Shown here one piece after another: positions 37,743-46,255 of a stretch of 64,000 bases of DNA. A program made the position numbers and the translations under genes. The notes beneath the pieces were generated by a model. The model ran no database searches, was not told the DNA's origin, and saw only the letters and a list, made by a program, of their open reading frames with translations. Numbering within the stretch: position 1 is the stretch's first letter; each line of letters opens with the position of its first letter. This DNA is from Arenibacter algicola (GTDB taxonomy: Bacteria > Bacteroidota > Bacteroidia > Flavobacteriales > Flavobacteriaceae). Location: positions 620,001 to 684,000 of the forward strand of contig NZ_JAHKPO010000014.1 of the NCBI RefSeq assembly GCF_018860365.1. Direction: 5' to 3'.

Positions 37743-37781
37743 AGCCATTACCTATTTTGGCCCAAATTAAAAATTGTCAAT

Positions 37782-38234
37782 ATGCCTGTCCTTGTACGAA
37801 ATGAAAATCAGATTACATTTATTTACAGCTCATTATCAAATTTGGGCAAACAACTGCTGGGTTATTTAGAAGGGGCTAAAAAAAATGTAGAATGCATTGA
37901 CATTGCCCAAGAAAAAATAAGCGATACCATTTGGCTCGAAGTTTTAGAAAATGTTGGTTTGTCTTTCAGGGAAGTATTCATGGATATAGACCAACACCTT
38001 CCTGATTTGAATGGAAAGGAAAATTTTGCAACTGAGGATTGGTTGAAAATAATTAATAACAACCCGGTTCTTCTACAGCGGCCAATCGTGATAAACGGCG
38101 ATAAAGCCAGATTACTTTCAAATCGATCGGAAATATTGCATTTTTTTGGCGTTGATTCAGCAGGACTTAAGAAACGTATGGCCCATGAACCTCCAACCAC
38201 GACCTCAATGACGGATGAAGAAAGTTTCATATGA
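37782..38234 (+). CDS. ArsC/Spx-like thioredoxin-fold protein lacking the active cysteine
   Basis: A 150-residue protein of the arsenate reductase (glutaredoxin-like) fold. The C-terminal part LLQRPIVINGDKARLLSNRSEIL matches the conserved QRPI-V-----A-L-R--E segment of ArsC/YffB. At the N-terminus, where ArsC has its catalytic Cys (NPRCSKSR), this protein has IYSSLSNLGKQ with no Cys, so classical arsenate reduction is unlikely. The only cysteine visible is Cys38 in NVECIDI. It may be a regulatory or degenerate member. It stands alone, followed by the unknown protein at 38587. Confidence 0.7.
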   Translation: MPVLVRNENQITFIYSSLSNLGKQLLGYLEGAKKNVECIDIAQEKISDTIWLEVLENVGLSFREVFMDIDQHLPDLNGKENFATEDWLKIINNNPVLLQRPIVINGDKARLLSNRSEILHFFGVDSAGLKKRMAHEPPTTTSMTDEESFI

Positions 38235-38586
38235 ATCTTGTTGTACTTCCTTAGTTAATATTCAGATCGAACAGAAATTAGAGGTTTTCTGATCTTTGAA
38301 ATAAACTGGTTTTTGAGGTAAATCTTGATTTATTTACATTAATGATGGAGAGAAACCATATTTAAATCCGTTTGGAACTGAAGTGTAATTTTAGAACGCT
38401 TATCATTTGTGTTTGACACAAATATATAGTTAACATAATTGCCAAGACTTTAATAGAAATGATGAGGTAAAACATTTCAACTATAGCATATAAAGATTTA
38501 CTTGTCCTTAATGAACGGGCTAAACAAATAATTGCCAAGATACCATTGAAGTATAAACATTTAATTTATAAAGTAATTATCCGATT
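38235..38586. other. Intergenic region, 352 bp, with a perfect palindrome
   Basis: AT-rich spacer before the gene at 38587. It holds ATTTGTGT-TTG-ACACAAAT (38405-38423). Otherwise nothing recognised. Confidence 0.4.
38405..38423. promoter_or_regulatory. Perfect 8-3-8 inverted repeat, candidate operator
   Basis: ATTTGTGT (38405-38412), spacer TTG, ACACAAAT (38416-38423). There is no following T-run, so it looks more like a binding site for a dimeric regulator than a terminator. It lies about 165 bp upstream of the gene at 38587. Confidence 0.35.
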
Positions 38587-39177
38587 ATGTACATAAGCAA
38601 AGAAATGCGGTGGTTTTTTAAGGGAGAAAACAAATATCTCCAACAGTGGTTTAATTCCCTTGATTTCAACTCTATGGAACGTAGAGAGGATATCTATTTA
38701 AACATTGCTAATAATAATATCGGTATAAAACTCAGGGAAGAAAAAATAGAAATTAAACATCGTGTAAATACTCGTTACCGAAATTGTTTAACCTCTCTTG
38801 CCTCCGGTTATATAGAAGATTGGACGAGATGGAGTTTTAATTCAAATCCTAGTGATTTAGAATATTTAGGTATTATAAACGGGGAGCGTGAAGATTGGAT
38901 AACCATTTCAAAAAATAGAAATGCTGTTTATATAACGAACATGTCAGATAAAACTGTAGTTTTCCCCCCTAATAAAAATTTGGATTTCGGCTGCCAAGTT
39001 GAATATAGCAATTTTAGTTTAAAAGGTGAACAATGGTTTACTTTTGGTTTGGAATGGTTCGGTGAAAGCTTAGTTAAATTAAACCAAGATTTGGTTGATG
39101 ATATTCTCGGGAAAACACACCTTACCTTGAAACAATCCATGAGTTATCCTGAGTTTTTGAAAAAAATGGATCAATGA
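38587..39177 (+). CDS. Conserved-looking protein, possible CYTH-like fold
   Basis: A 196-residue soluble protein with no signal peptide. The pattern MYISKEMRWFF at the start, IKLREEKIEIKHR in the middle (a charged beta-strand pair), and a C-terminus with SLVKLNQDLVDDIL and MSYPEFLKKM loosely resembles CYTH/triphosphate tunnel proteins, which bind phosphates through alternating charged residues. I do not regard this as proven. Codon use and a clear start at 38587 support it as a real gene. No operon partner. Confidence 0.6.
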   Translation: MYISKEMRWFFKGENKYLQQWFNSLDFNSMERREDIYLNIANNNIGIKLREEKIEIKHRVNTRYRNCLTSLASGYIEDWTRWSFNSNPSDLEYLGIINGEREDWITISKNRNAVYITNMSDKTVVFPPNKNLDFGCQVEYSNFSLKGEQWFTFGLEWFGESLVKLNQDLVDDILGKTHLTLKQSMSYPEFLKKMDQ

Positions 39178-39402
39178 TATAAGTTTAATGGTGATTCAAG
39201 AATATAGAACACAAGATCTAAATTCATCTTCTGTTTTAGCCTTTTTAGGGTTATGCTTTTTATCCGTGAAGTGACAATATTTTATTGCGAACAAAGAATT
39301 CTTCCAAGACACGGTTTTAAATCAGAAAGATAATCAGTTTCAAAATATTATGGACGTACAAAATGAAACCCTTTGAAATAAGCGGATAATTAACAAAAAT
39401 AA

Positions 39403-39429
39403 TAGAGCCACTGAACTTCAGCGGCTCTA
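39403..39429 (-). terminator. Hairpin after the small lipoprotein gene, likely terminator
   Basis: TAGAGCC-A-CTGAA / TTCAG-C-GGCTCTA (39403-39429), a near-perfect 13-bp stem with one mismatch. On the minus strand it is followed by a T-rich stretch (A-rich 39394-39402). It lies 23 bp after the stop at 39452. Confidence 0.65.
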
Positions 39430-39451
39430 ACAAATTTTACATTAATCGTAT

Positions 39452-39820
39452 TTATCTGTCGCAGTTGGCACCCCAAGTTTCACCGTCTTTTGAATAAGCG
39501 ATTAACAAAGTGCCTTCATCGATTTTAATGGCCCCATCCGAACTTATAAATAAATTTTCATTTTTTTCCATTTTAATTCCGTTTAAACTGGGAATGCCAT
39601 CCGAGAAATCAAAATTGTAGGAATCACCTACCTTAACCAATGTAACCCTTCCATCATCTGTTGAAATTTCGGTACTGTCTTCACTATTGGAATAACTTAC
39701 TGTTCCATTGTAGGTCCCAACAAAAAGATTGTCGTCCACCGGATCATTATCTTTACTGCATGAAGTAAATAATGATATAATTATTAATGCTGAACTTAAT
39801 ATCCTAAATGCTTTTCTCAT
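39452..39820 (-). CDS. Small secreted lipoprotein, unknown function
   Basis: A 122-residue lipoprotein with leader and lipobox FTSCSK. The mature part is about 100 residues of alternating beta strands (LFVGTYNGTVSYS, GRVTLVKVGDSYNFDF, GTLLIAYSKDGETW) like a small beta-barrel or lipocalin-type domain. It ends with NCD, so it has one further Cys near the C-terminus. No family assigned. Confidence 0.7.
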   Translation of the reverse strand: MRKAFRILSSALIIISLFTSCSKDNDPVDDNLFVGTYNGTVSYSNSEDSTEISTDDGRVTLVKVGDSYNFDFSDGIPSLNGIKMEKNENLFISSDGAIKIDEGTLLIAYSKDGETWGANCDR

Positions 39821-40180
39821 AATTGTATATTTTTAATTATTCATCAAAATTATAGTCTGGTTTGGGACTTTATTAACAGTATAGAGATGAAAATTGCCTG
39901 TAAAACTTTCTAGATCAGGTATTAGCAAATGAGCTGAATTATGATCATAGATCATCCAGATTGGACGACCTAAGGTACTTGTTCCTAATGCCGAGCTGTA
40001 AATCAATACGATTCGCATAAGCAATACCTTCTCAATGCTTTTACACTTCCTGCTTACTAAAAACTTTTATTAATTTTTTTGGAGTTCTGGCATTTTCAAA
40101 ACTTCATTGTATTAACATATTTCTGTTTTGAATTAAATTTTCTGAAGGTTCAAATATAACTTTATAAAAAAACTGAAATT
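39821..40180. other. Intergenic region, 360 bp
   Basis: Divergent spacer between the small lipoprotein and the third stress flavoprotein. A 63-codon minus-strand frame at 39833-40024 is not credible as a gene. No clear promoter seen. Confidence 0.4.
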
Positions 40181-40684
40181 ATGGGGACCAATAATATGCA
40201 CGATGAAGAAGCACGTAAAATAATGAAAGAAATGGCTGAGTCTATAGAAATAGCTATGATGGGAACTAATTGTCAAATTTCACCTCTTCACATTGTTCCA
40301 ATGAGCACAAAAAAAGTTGATGAAATGGGTGCTTTTTGGTTTTTAAGTAATAAGCAAAGTAAACATAACTCCCATATAAGGAATGAGGAAAGGGCTCAAC
40401 TGATTTATGTGAACCCTAAATCTGAGCAATTTATGACTCTTTATGGGGATGCCCTAATTAGAACCGATATGCACATTTTAAAAGATCTTTATGAAAAAAA
40501 TGACGACATTTGGTTTAAAGGAATTGATGATCCAAATCTTACAGCTATCCAAATCAAACCAACAGAAGGATATTATTGGGATAGCACAACAAATTCTATG
40601 GAAGCACTTTTCCAGACAGGAGGAATGGCAACCAAACCTGGGGAACAAACCGACATGGGCTTGGAAGGAGAAATAAAGATTTGA
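40181..40684 (+). CDS. General stress protein, pyridoxamine 5'-phosphate oxidase-like FMN-binding fold (paralogue 3)
   Basis: A 167-residue split-barrel flavoprotein of the general stress protein 26 type. The block PLHIVPMSTKKVDEMGAFWFLS corresponds to SVCPMT-Q-MDEQG-LW of the proteins at 68 and 3189, and the C-terminal YYWDSTTNSM corresponds to their YYW strand, but overall it is more divergent. It is closer to the typical bacterial GSP26 form (IRNEERAQLIYVNP, DDPNLTAIQI). Substrate unknown. The start at 40181 is preceded by an A-rich leader. Confidence 0.88.
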   Translation: MGTNNMHDEEARKIMKEMAESIEIAMMGTNCQISPLHIVPMSTKKVDEMGAFWFLSNKQSKHNSHIRNEERAQLIYVNPKSEQFMTLYGDALIRTDMHILKDLYEKNDDIWFKGIDDPNLTAIQIKPTEGYYWDSTTNSMEALFQTGGMATKPGEQTDMGLEGEIKI

Positions 40685-40939
40685 CAAAAGAATGTCAAAA
40701 ACAAAACGACAAATAAGGCTATCACTAACAAAGTTTGAGGCAAACTAAAAAATTTCATTTTAGATTAATAGCCATAAAAAATGATCGCAAAATTGGAAAT
40801 ATAATATTGTGGGAAGGCTAAGCCATGAACCAATATATTGTCACTTGAATTCAATTGATGGCTCTATTAATTTTATAATTAGGAAAAAGTCAACTAATGA
40901 ATTAATTGGGTTGTTTGGAATATAGAATTTGACATTGAC

Positions 40940-41476
40940 TCAATTTTCTATCTTGTTACTTTCATCACGAACTAGTGGATGATCTTTTCTGCCTAAACCG
41001 ACTATTTTTATAATATTAACTACTGTATTATATAGTAAAAGTACAACTACAATAAGTCCAGCACTCAATAGACTTGAAATGCCTAATGAAATATAATAAA
41101 GTGTGCTGAACCAATTATTTGGCACATTACTCGATTCTGTAATTGGTAAGTTGAATATAAGAAATGTTATTACCGCAGCGATAAAAATAGTTGTATCGAG
41201 TTTGGCTATTATTAGTACCTCATGATAATAGTCTTTTTTTAATTCTGATTTAGTGGTGGAACTAAGTCCTAATAAAGTTAATAAAAGAGCTAAAATTGTT
41301 GCTGATGCCAAAGCAATCGTATTACATAATGTGTTAATTCCATCCAAAGAGCTTTTAATAAGGATTTTGGCTTCGTACCCACTTAACTTACCTAAAAGAA
41401 AGGTGCTCAGTGCAATTACTATCATGCATATTAAACCACCAATAAAAGCTCGTCTAGTATATTTATTCATTTCCAT
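40940..41476 (-). CDS. Four-helix membrane protein, unknown function
   Basis: A 178-residue inner-membrane protein with four hydrophobic segments: FIGGLICMIVIALSTFLLG, LCNTIALASATILALLLTLLG, TIFIAAVITFLIF and LLSAGLIVVVLLLYNT. A cytosolic loop (STTKSELKKDYY) joins the second and third. No family assigned. It stands alone and is divergent to the PLP-enzyme cluster. Confidence 0.7.
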   Translation of the reverse strand: MEMNKYTRRAFIGGLICMIVIALSTFLLGKLSGYEAKILIKSSLDGINTLCNTIALASATILALLLTLLGLSSTTKSELKKDYYHEVLIIAKLDTTIFIAAVITFLIFNLPITESSNVPNNWFSTLYYISLGISSLLSAGLIVVVLLLYNTVVNIIKIVGLGRKDHPLVRDESNKIEN

Positions 41477-41907
41477 CTCTAAGGTATTTCTGGATTATGG
41501 TTAATTTAAATTGATAAAACTTAACTAAGTATTCAGAACATATTCGGGGGTATTGGTCAGCAAAATAGTTAATTAAAAACTCCTAATGTACCCCGATAAA
41601 GCAATTAAATTATCTCATTTGTCATTATTAAGAATTCAGTGCTATTTGCTAAATAGGAAACTGATATAATCTTATGTATCTAAATGAATAGACAGATACA
41701 GTGAAATACCTTTATAGTGACAACTTAATGCAGCGGAAAAATGTAAAATGTATATCACCTATATTCTGCTTTTACACAAGATTATCTTTCGAATCAATAA
41801 TTATGGACATCAAGTTAATATTAGAGGTAATGAAGATTTATCTTACTCGAAATTTAACTCAAGGCTAAATGCGCCCGGAGATTTATTAAAACTTTAACAT
41901 AACTACT
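41477..41907. other. Intergenic region, 431 bp, upstream of the PLP-enzyme cluster
   Basis: Divergent spacer. It should contain the promoter of the four-gene cluster. I see no riboswitch-like fold, Fur-like palindrome or attenuator that would tell how the cluster is controlled. Confidence 0.4.
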
Positions 41908-42933
41908 ATGAATAGGATAGCATCTCATATTATGGATTCAATTGGTAATACTCCACTTATCCGCTTGAATAGAATGTTTGAAGACAGCAAATTGGTTTAT
42001 GCTAAAATGGAGGGCTTTAATCCCGCCGGTAGTATGAAGGATAGATCGGCCAGTCGAATTGTCTATGAATTAATGCGAGAAGGTAAATTACAAAAAGGGG
42101 GGACAGTCATCGAATCTAGTTCTGGTAATATGGCAGTTGGCCTTGCTCAAGCTTGTTTATTTCACGGATTAAATTTAAAAGTAGTTGTCGATCCAAACCT
42201 TAATCCCCACACCAAAAAACTATTGGAAGTGTACGGAGCAGAAATAATTGTCGTTCACCAGCCAAATTCGGAGGGTGGTTTTTTGGGGGCACGATTAAAT
42301 AAAGTAAAGGAATTGCTTTATTCCGTGCCCAATAGTGTGTGGTCAAACCAGTACCGCAACCCAAACAATCCAAAAGCGTACCACCAAACTATGGAGGAGA
42401 TTATGCAGCAACTCAATAAACAGGTAGATTATATTTTTATTGCTACAAGTACGTGCGGAAGTCTGATGGGATGTTCAGATTATATCAAGAAACATAAACT
42501 TGATACAAAATTAGTGGCAGTCGATGCCATTGGTAGTGTTTTATTTGGTGGGCCTAGCAAATTGAGAAAAATTCCCGGTCATGGCGCAGGCATGCCTTCT
42601 CAGTTTCTTATCCCTGATAGAGTGTATGACGTTATGCATGTTGCGGATATCGATTGCATTAAAGGTTGTATGAAATTATTGAAGGAGGAAGCTATTCTTG
42701 CTGGAGGTTCATCTGGTGGAGTAGTATCTGCTTATTTAAGATATCAGTACAAATTGCCTGAAAATTCAGTGTCGGTGCTTTTATTTCCAGATAAGGGTGA
42801 ACGTTACCTTGATACGGTCTACAACCCTAAATGGATAAGGGAAAATTTTATTTCTGACCAAATCTCCTCGGAATTTCAAAATGGAAGAGTGTTAAAAAAT
42901 TATAATCAATTTATCGAACATGAAAGCTTATAG
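41908..42933 (+). CDS. PLP-dependent cysteine synthase/SbnA-like enzyme
   Basis: Fold-type II PLP enzyme of the cysteine synthase family, 341 residues. GNTPLIRL opens the fold, NPAGSMKDRSA carries the predicted PLP-binding Lys44, ESSSGNMAVGLA binds the carboxylate, and GGSSGGVVSA near residue 268 anchors phosphate. The form ESSSGN (rather than TSGNTG of ordinary CysK) and MKDR are characteristic of SbnA, which joins O-phosphoserine and glutamate to give N-(2-amino-2-carboxyethyl)-glutamate, and of the Y4xP type. It is the first gene of the cluster and overlaps the next gene by 14 bp, indicating translational coupling. The actual substrates are unknown. Confidence 0.88.
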   Translation: MNRIASHIMDSIGNTPLIRLNRMFEDSKLVYAKMEGFNPAGSMKDRSASRIVYELMREGKLQKGGTVIESSSGNMAVGLAQACLFHGLNLKVVVDPNLNPHTKKLLEVYGAEIIVVHQPNSEGGFLGARLNKVKELLYSVPNSVWSNQYRNPNNPKAYHQTMEEIMQQLNKQVDYIFIATSTCGSLMGCSDYIKKHKLDTKLVAVDAIGSVLFGGPSKLRKIPGHGAGMPSQFLIPDRVYDVMHVADIDCIKGCMKLLKEEAILAGGSSGGVVSAYLRYQYKLPENSVSVLLFPDKGERYLDTVYNPKWIRENFISDQISSEFQNGRVLKNYNQFIEHESL

Positions 42934-44743
42934 AATTGCTATTGTGGGTTTAGGGCCAAAAGGTCTTTACGCTTTCGAGCGTCTTTTAGCACAACTTGGC
43001 AAATTGGAAATTGATAAAAACATTGAAGTGCATTTATTTGAAAAATCAGGAAATTTCGGGGCCGGAGAGATTTATGACCCGGTTCAACCCAGTTATTTAC
43101 TGATGAACTATCCTAACCGCAATATCAATGTATGGCCATCGGAAATACTAAAGCCTGTGGTCGATAATAGACTATCGTTCGCTGATTGGATAGCAAAAGG
43201 AACTTATAACAAAGATTCAAATTTAAACGATCATTTTGCTTCAAGATCGATGGTGGGATATTATTTAATGGAGTGTTTCGAAAAATTGTACAGAGCAGGT
43301 ATTAGTTCCTATCGTATTGTTAAACATCGTAGTTCTGTTGTCAGTATAATCAAGAAAGCAGGTGTATACGAGTTGGGATATCTAGACGAATTAGATGCAA
43401 AGGATCAATTCCTTACAGTAAATAATATATTAATTTCCACTGGTCATTGTAGTTGGAAGGGACAACTTCAAGAAAAAGAAAAGCCCGAAAGCACTAGTGT
43501 AACACGGAAATCATTTATCCCATTTATTTATCCTGTTGATTCCAAATTGTCTGTAATACAAAGCAATACCCAAGTAGCAATCAAAGGTATGGGATTAACT
43601 TTTATTGACGCTCTTTTGGCATTGACAGAAGGTCGAGGAGGACGTTTTATAAAAAAGGATGATGAGTCCTATATTTATGAGCCTTCGAAAAGGGAACCTG
43701 GTAAAATATATGGTTTTTGCCGTAGTGGACTTCCGATGATCCCACGCTCAACCAGAGAAGGAAAAAAGCCTTATCTACCCGTATTTTTTACTCTAAGATC
43801 CATATACGGGCGGATAGTAAATGGGGAAAAACCAAGTTTTTTAAAGAATATCTTGCCACTTTATATTTTGGAGGCTGAATACAACTTCTACAAGGTAGCT
43901 TTTCATAAAAAAGGATTGAACCTTGACCCCGATGACAATGTAGATAGATTTAGATGCCAAATCCTGAAATTCCATAAAGACTACCCTAATGAACAGACAT
44001 TTAATTTCGAGAATATCTTCAAACCTGTCGACTTCCAAAATCCTACAGATAATCTTGGGCCATTGGCCTATTTGAGATATGTGATGTCTGAAGCGGAATT
44101 GGGTTCAGAGAAAAGTCCATTCATGGCCGCGGTAATGACCTGGGGAAATATTAGTGAACAGTTTAGTGAAATATATAATTTTGGAGGAATGACTGCAGAA
44201 TCCCATCGTTTTTTTGATCTAAATTATCGTTCCCAGCTCAATCGCATATCCTATGGTCCACCCTTGACGAATATGAAAAAGATATTGGCCTTATTAGAGA
44301 ATGGAATTTTAAACTTGGATTATTCTAAAAATCCAGTTGTTAAACGAAAAAATTACAAATGGACATTAAAAGTTGCCAATAGAGGTCCTGTTAATGCCGA
44401 AGTGCTTGTAGATGCGCGGATTCCAACGAATACGTCCAGAGATAATTGGTCTGAATTGCTCATTGGCTTACAAAATAATGAACTGTTAAGGGAGTTTATT
44501 GTCCCTGGAAAGGAAAGCTACAATACAGGTTGTCCTGAGGTAGATAGAAGTGGAAGGTTGATCGATTCTAAGGGAAATATCAACCCTGATATTACTTTAT
44601 ATGGAACTTTGACGGAAGGCATAACCTATGATAATGATTCTCTCTCTCGAACAAAAAATAATTTTGCTTCCGATTGGGCTTTGCGAACAGCAAGGAGTTA
44701 CTCTAACATCGGATTAAATAGTAATATAAAAACGCTAAGATAA
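42920..44743 (+). CDS. FAD/NAD(P)-binding protein (NAD_binding_9 type), possible oxygenase or dehydrogenase
   Basis: A 607-residue flavoprotein. The N-terminal dinucleotide fold is IAIVGLGPKGLYAFERL (GxGPxG at residues 10-15), followed by FGAGEIYDP and LLMNYP, the signature of PF13454-type FAD/NAD(P)-binding proteins. A second nucleotide-binding stretch (IKGMGLTFIDALLALT) lies near residue 225. The C-terminal third (NPDITLYGTLTEGITYDNDSLSR) closes the FAD site. Family members are uncharacterised oxidoreductases often found in natural-product or siderophore loci. The ATG at 42920 overlaps the SbnA-like gene; the third gene starts 2 bp after its stop. It probably oxidises a cluster intermediate, by inference from context. 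Confidence 0.82.
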   Translation: MKAYRIAIVGLGPKGLYAFERLLAQLGKLEIDKNIEVHLFEKSGNFGAGEIYDPVQPSYLLMNYPNRNINVWPSEILKPVVDNRLSFADWIAKGTYNKDSNLNDHFASRSMVGYYLMECFEKLYRAGISSYRIVKHRSSVVSIIKKAGVYELGYLDELDAKDQFLTVNNILISTGHCSWKGQLQEKEKPESTSVTRKSFIPFIYPVDSKLSVIQSNTQVAIKGMGLTFIDALLALTEGRGGRFIKKDDESYIYEPSKREPGKIYGFCRSGLPMIPRSTREGKKPYLPVFFTLRSIYGRIVNGEKPSFLKNILPLYILEAEYNFYKVAFHKKGLNLDPDDNVDRFRCQILKFHKDYPNEQTFNFENIFKPVDFQNPTDNLGPLAYLRYVMSEAELGSEKSPFMAAVMTWGNISEQFSEIYNFGGMTAESHRFFDLNYRSQLNRISYGPPLTNMKKILALLENGILNLDYSKNPVVKRKNYKWTLKVANRGPVNAEVLVDARIPTNTSRDNWSELLIGLQNNELLREFIVPGKESYNTGCPEVDRSGRLIDSKGNINPDITLYGTLTEGITYDNDSLSRTKNNFASDWALRTARSYSNIGLNSNIKTLR

Positions 44744-44745
44744 AT

Positions 44746-46200
44746 ATGACCTATTCAAAATCTAAAGGCAAATACCCTTTGACGCCTATCACCAGTGATT
44801 GGATGAAGGATATTATGGCAGAGGTACAACTTTTGGAAGAGTTGACAAAGCAATATGGATCCCCAATAAATCTTCACCACATACCTTCTTTTAGAAAAAA
44901 TATCGATAATTTAAATCAAGTCTTTAAAACATATAATATCGATTCTAAGATTTACTTTGCCAGGAAGGCCAATAAATCAAAAAGTTTGGTTAGAGCGGCG
45001 ATTGATTTTAAAATAGGTGTTGATACCGCCAGCTATAATGAACTTGAAGAGGCCATAGATCTTGGAGCAAGCTCAGACGATTTGGTTTTAACCGCAGCAG
45101 TTAAAACAACCACTATGTTGAAATATGCCATAGAAAACAATGTATTAATAATTATTGACAACCATGATGAGCTAAGATTGACCCAAAAAATAGCAAAGGA
45201 TCTAAATGTAATTGCAAGTATAGGAATACGATTGAGCGGCTTTAAGGTTGATGGTAAAAAATTATACAGTAGATTTGGATTCGATATCGATAAAGATATT
45301 GAGCATTTAAAGATATGGTTTTCACAAATATCTGAATTCCATAATATTTATTTACAGGGCTTCCATTTTCATTTAGACGGCTATTCCATTGTACAACGTG
45401 CTGAAGCGATATTGCAAACTTTGGAACTATTGGACGAATTAAACAATTCTGGCTGCAAAATTACTTTTCTGGATATAGGGGGCGGTATATTGATAAATTA
45501 CCTGGATTCCAAAGAGGAATGGGAAAATTTTAAGGAAGGGTTACAGATGGCGGTGCTGGAAAGAAGTTCTCCAATAACTTTTATGAACAACGGTTTGGGT
45601 TTAAGAAAGGCTGATAATGAAAATTCTGTAGTTGGAGAATTGAACACATATCCCTATTACAATGAAATAAATGGATCGCAATTTCTTGAGAAAATATTGA
45701 CTTATAAGAAAAATTCGGGTCCGTCTGTTTATGAACTGGTTAATGACAGAAAAATCCAATTAAGAATTGAACCTGGACGAGCATTATTGCAAGAAGTTGG
45801 CATGACTATAGCGAAAGTTGCGCATAGAAAGAAAGATGCCAATGGGACTTGGCTTGTTGGATTGGAAATGAACATGAGTCAGCTTAAAAGCTCAAGTGCT
45901 GATTTTTTATTAGATCCATTTGTAATATATCAGAAACCGGTAAATGACGGTAATGCTGTAGAACTTTATCTGACTGGCGCATATTGTTTGGAGCAGGACG
46001 TAATATTGAAAAGAAAACTAACTTTTCCAAAATTACCTGAAATCGGTGATTTTGTAGTATTTATTAATACAGGCGGTTACATGATGCATTTTTATGAAAC
46101 CGAAGCACACCTTTTTGAGCTGTCCACAAACCTATATATTCTGGATACTAAAGATAATAAACCTCCTGAAATTTTAGTAGACGATTTGATTCAAAATTAA
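44746..46200 (+). CDS. Fold-type III PLP-dependent decarboxylase (Y4yA/SbnH-like)
   Basis: A 484-residue enzyme of the alanine racemase/ornithine-diaminopimelate decarboxylase fold. The predicted PLP Lys74 lies in IYFARKANKSKSL, FHFHLDGYS carries the His over the ring, LDIGGG and RIEPGRALLQEVG bind PLP phosphate, and GAYCLEQDVI carries the catalytic Cys of the partner subunit. FARKAN in place of the usual YALKAN and the long C-terminus fit the Y4yA branch; SbnH, the decarboxylase of staphyloferrin B synthesis, has the same fold. Gap to the preceding gene is 2 bp, so this is one operon. The substrate is likely an amino acid or amino-acid conjugate made by the first gene, by inference. Confidence 0.87.
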   Translation: MTYSKSKGKYPLTPITSDWMKDIMAEVQLLEELTKQYGSPINLHHIPSFRKNIDNLNQVFKTYNIDSKIYFARKANKSKSLVRAAIDFKIGVDTASYNELEEAIDLGASSDDLVLTAAVKTTTMLKYAIENNVLIIIDNHDELRLTQKIAKDLNVIASIGIRLSGFKVDGKKLYSRFGFDIDKDIEHLKIWFSQISEFHNIYLQGFHFHLDGYSIVQRAEAILQTLELLDELNNSGCKITFLDIGGGILINYLDSKEEWENFKEGLQMAVLERSSPITFMNNGLGLRKADNENSVVGELNTYPYYNEINGSQFLEKILTYKKNSGPSVYELVNDRKIQLRIEPGRALLQEVGMTIAKVAHRKKDANGTWLVGLEMNMSQLKSSSADFLLDPFVIYQKPVNDGNAVELYLTGAYCLEQDVILKRKLTFPKLPEIGDFVVFINTGGYMMHFYETEAHLFELSTNLYILDTKDNKPPEILVDDLIQN

Positions 46201-46255
46201 TGATTGTCAATTTCATGCAATAATGTGTCCGAACAATCCTTAAATAATATAATAA

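Larger units (their letters stand above)
36294..37781. other. Gene-poor region of about 1.5 kb, possible decayed insertion sequence
   Basis: The longest stretch without a supported gene. Minus-strand frames at 37272-37532 and 37396-37587 overlap and read like two frames of one decayed protein: one has SLTYIEIWIGVQKTQRERNAL, the other LEFKKHKGNEMLYAFY. These recall the C-terminus of IS3-family transposases (YIEIWYNRKRRHS...), but the match is weak. A terminator-like hairpin lies at 37400-37446. No intact gene or RNA is recognised elsewhere in it. Confidence 0.35.

Noticed and set aside
40573-40758. Small minus-strand frame starting with a hydrophobic stretch, near the third stress flavoprotein
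   Set aside because: Most of it overlaps the flavoprotein gene on the other strand; the hydrophobic start is a product of the AT-rich spacer.
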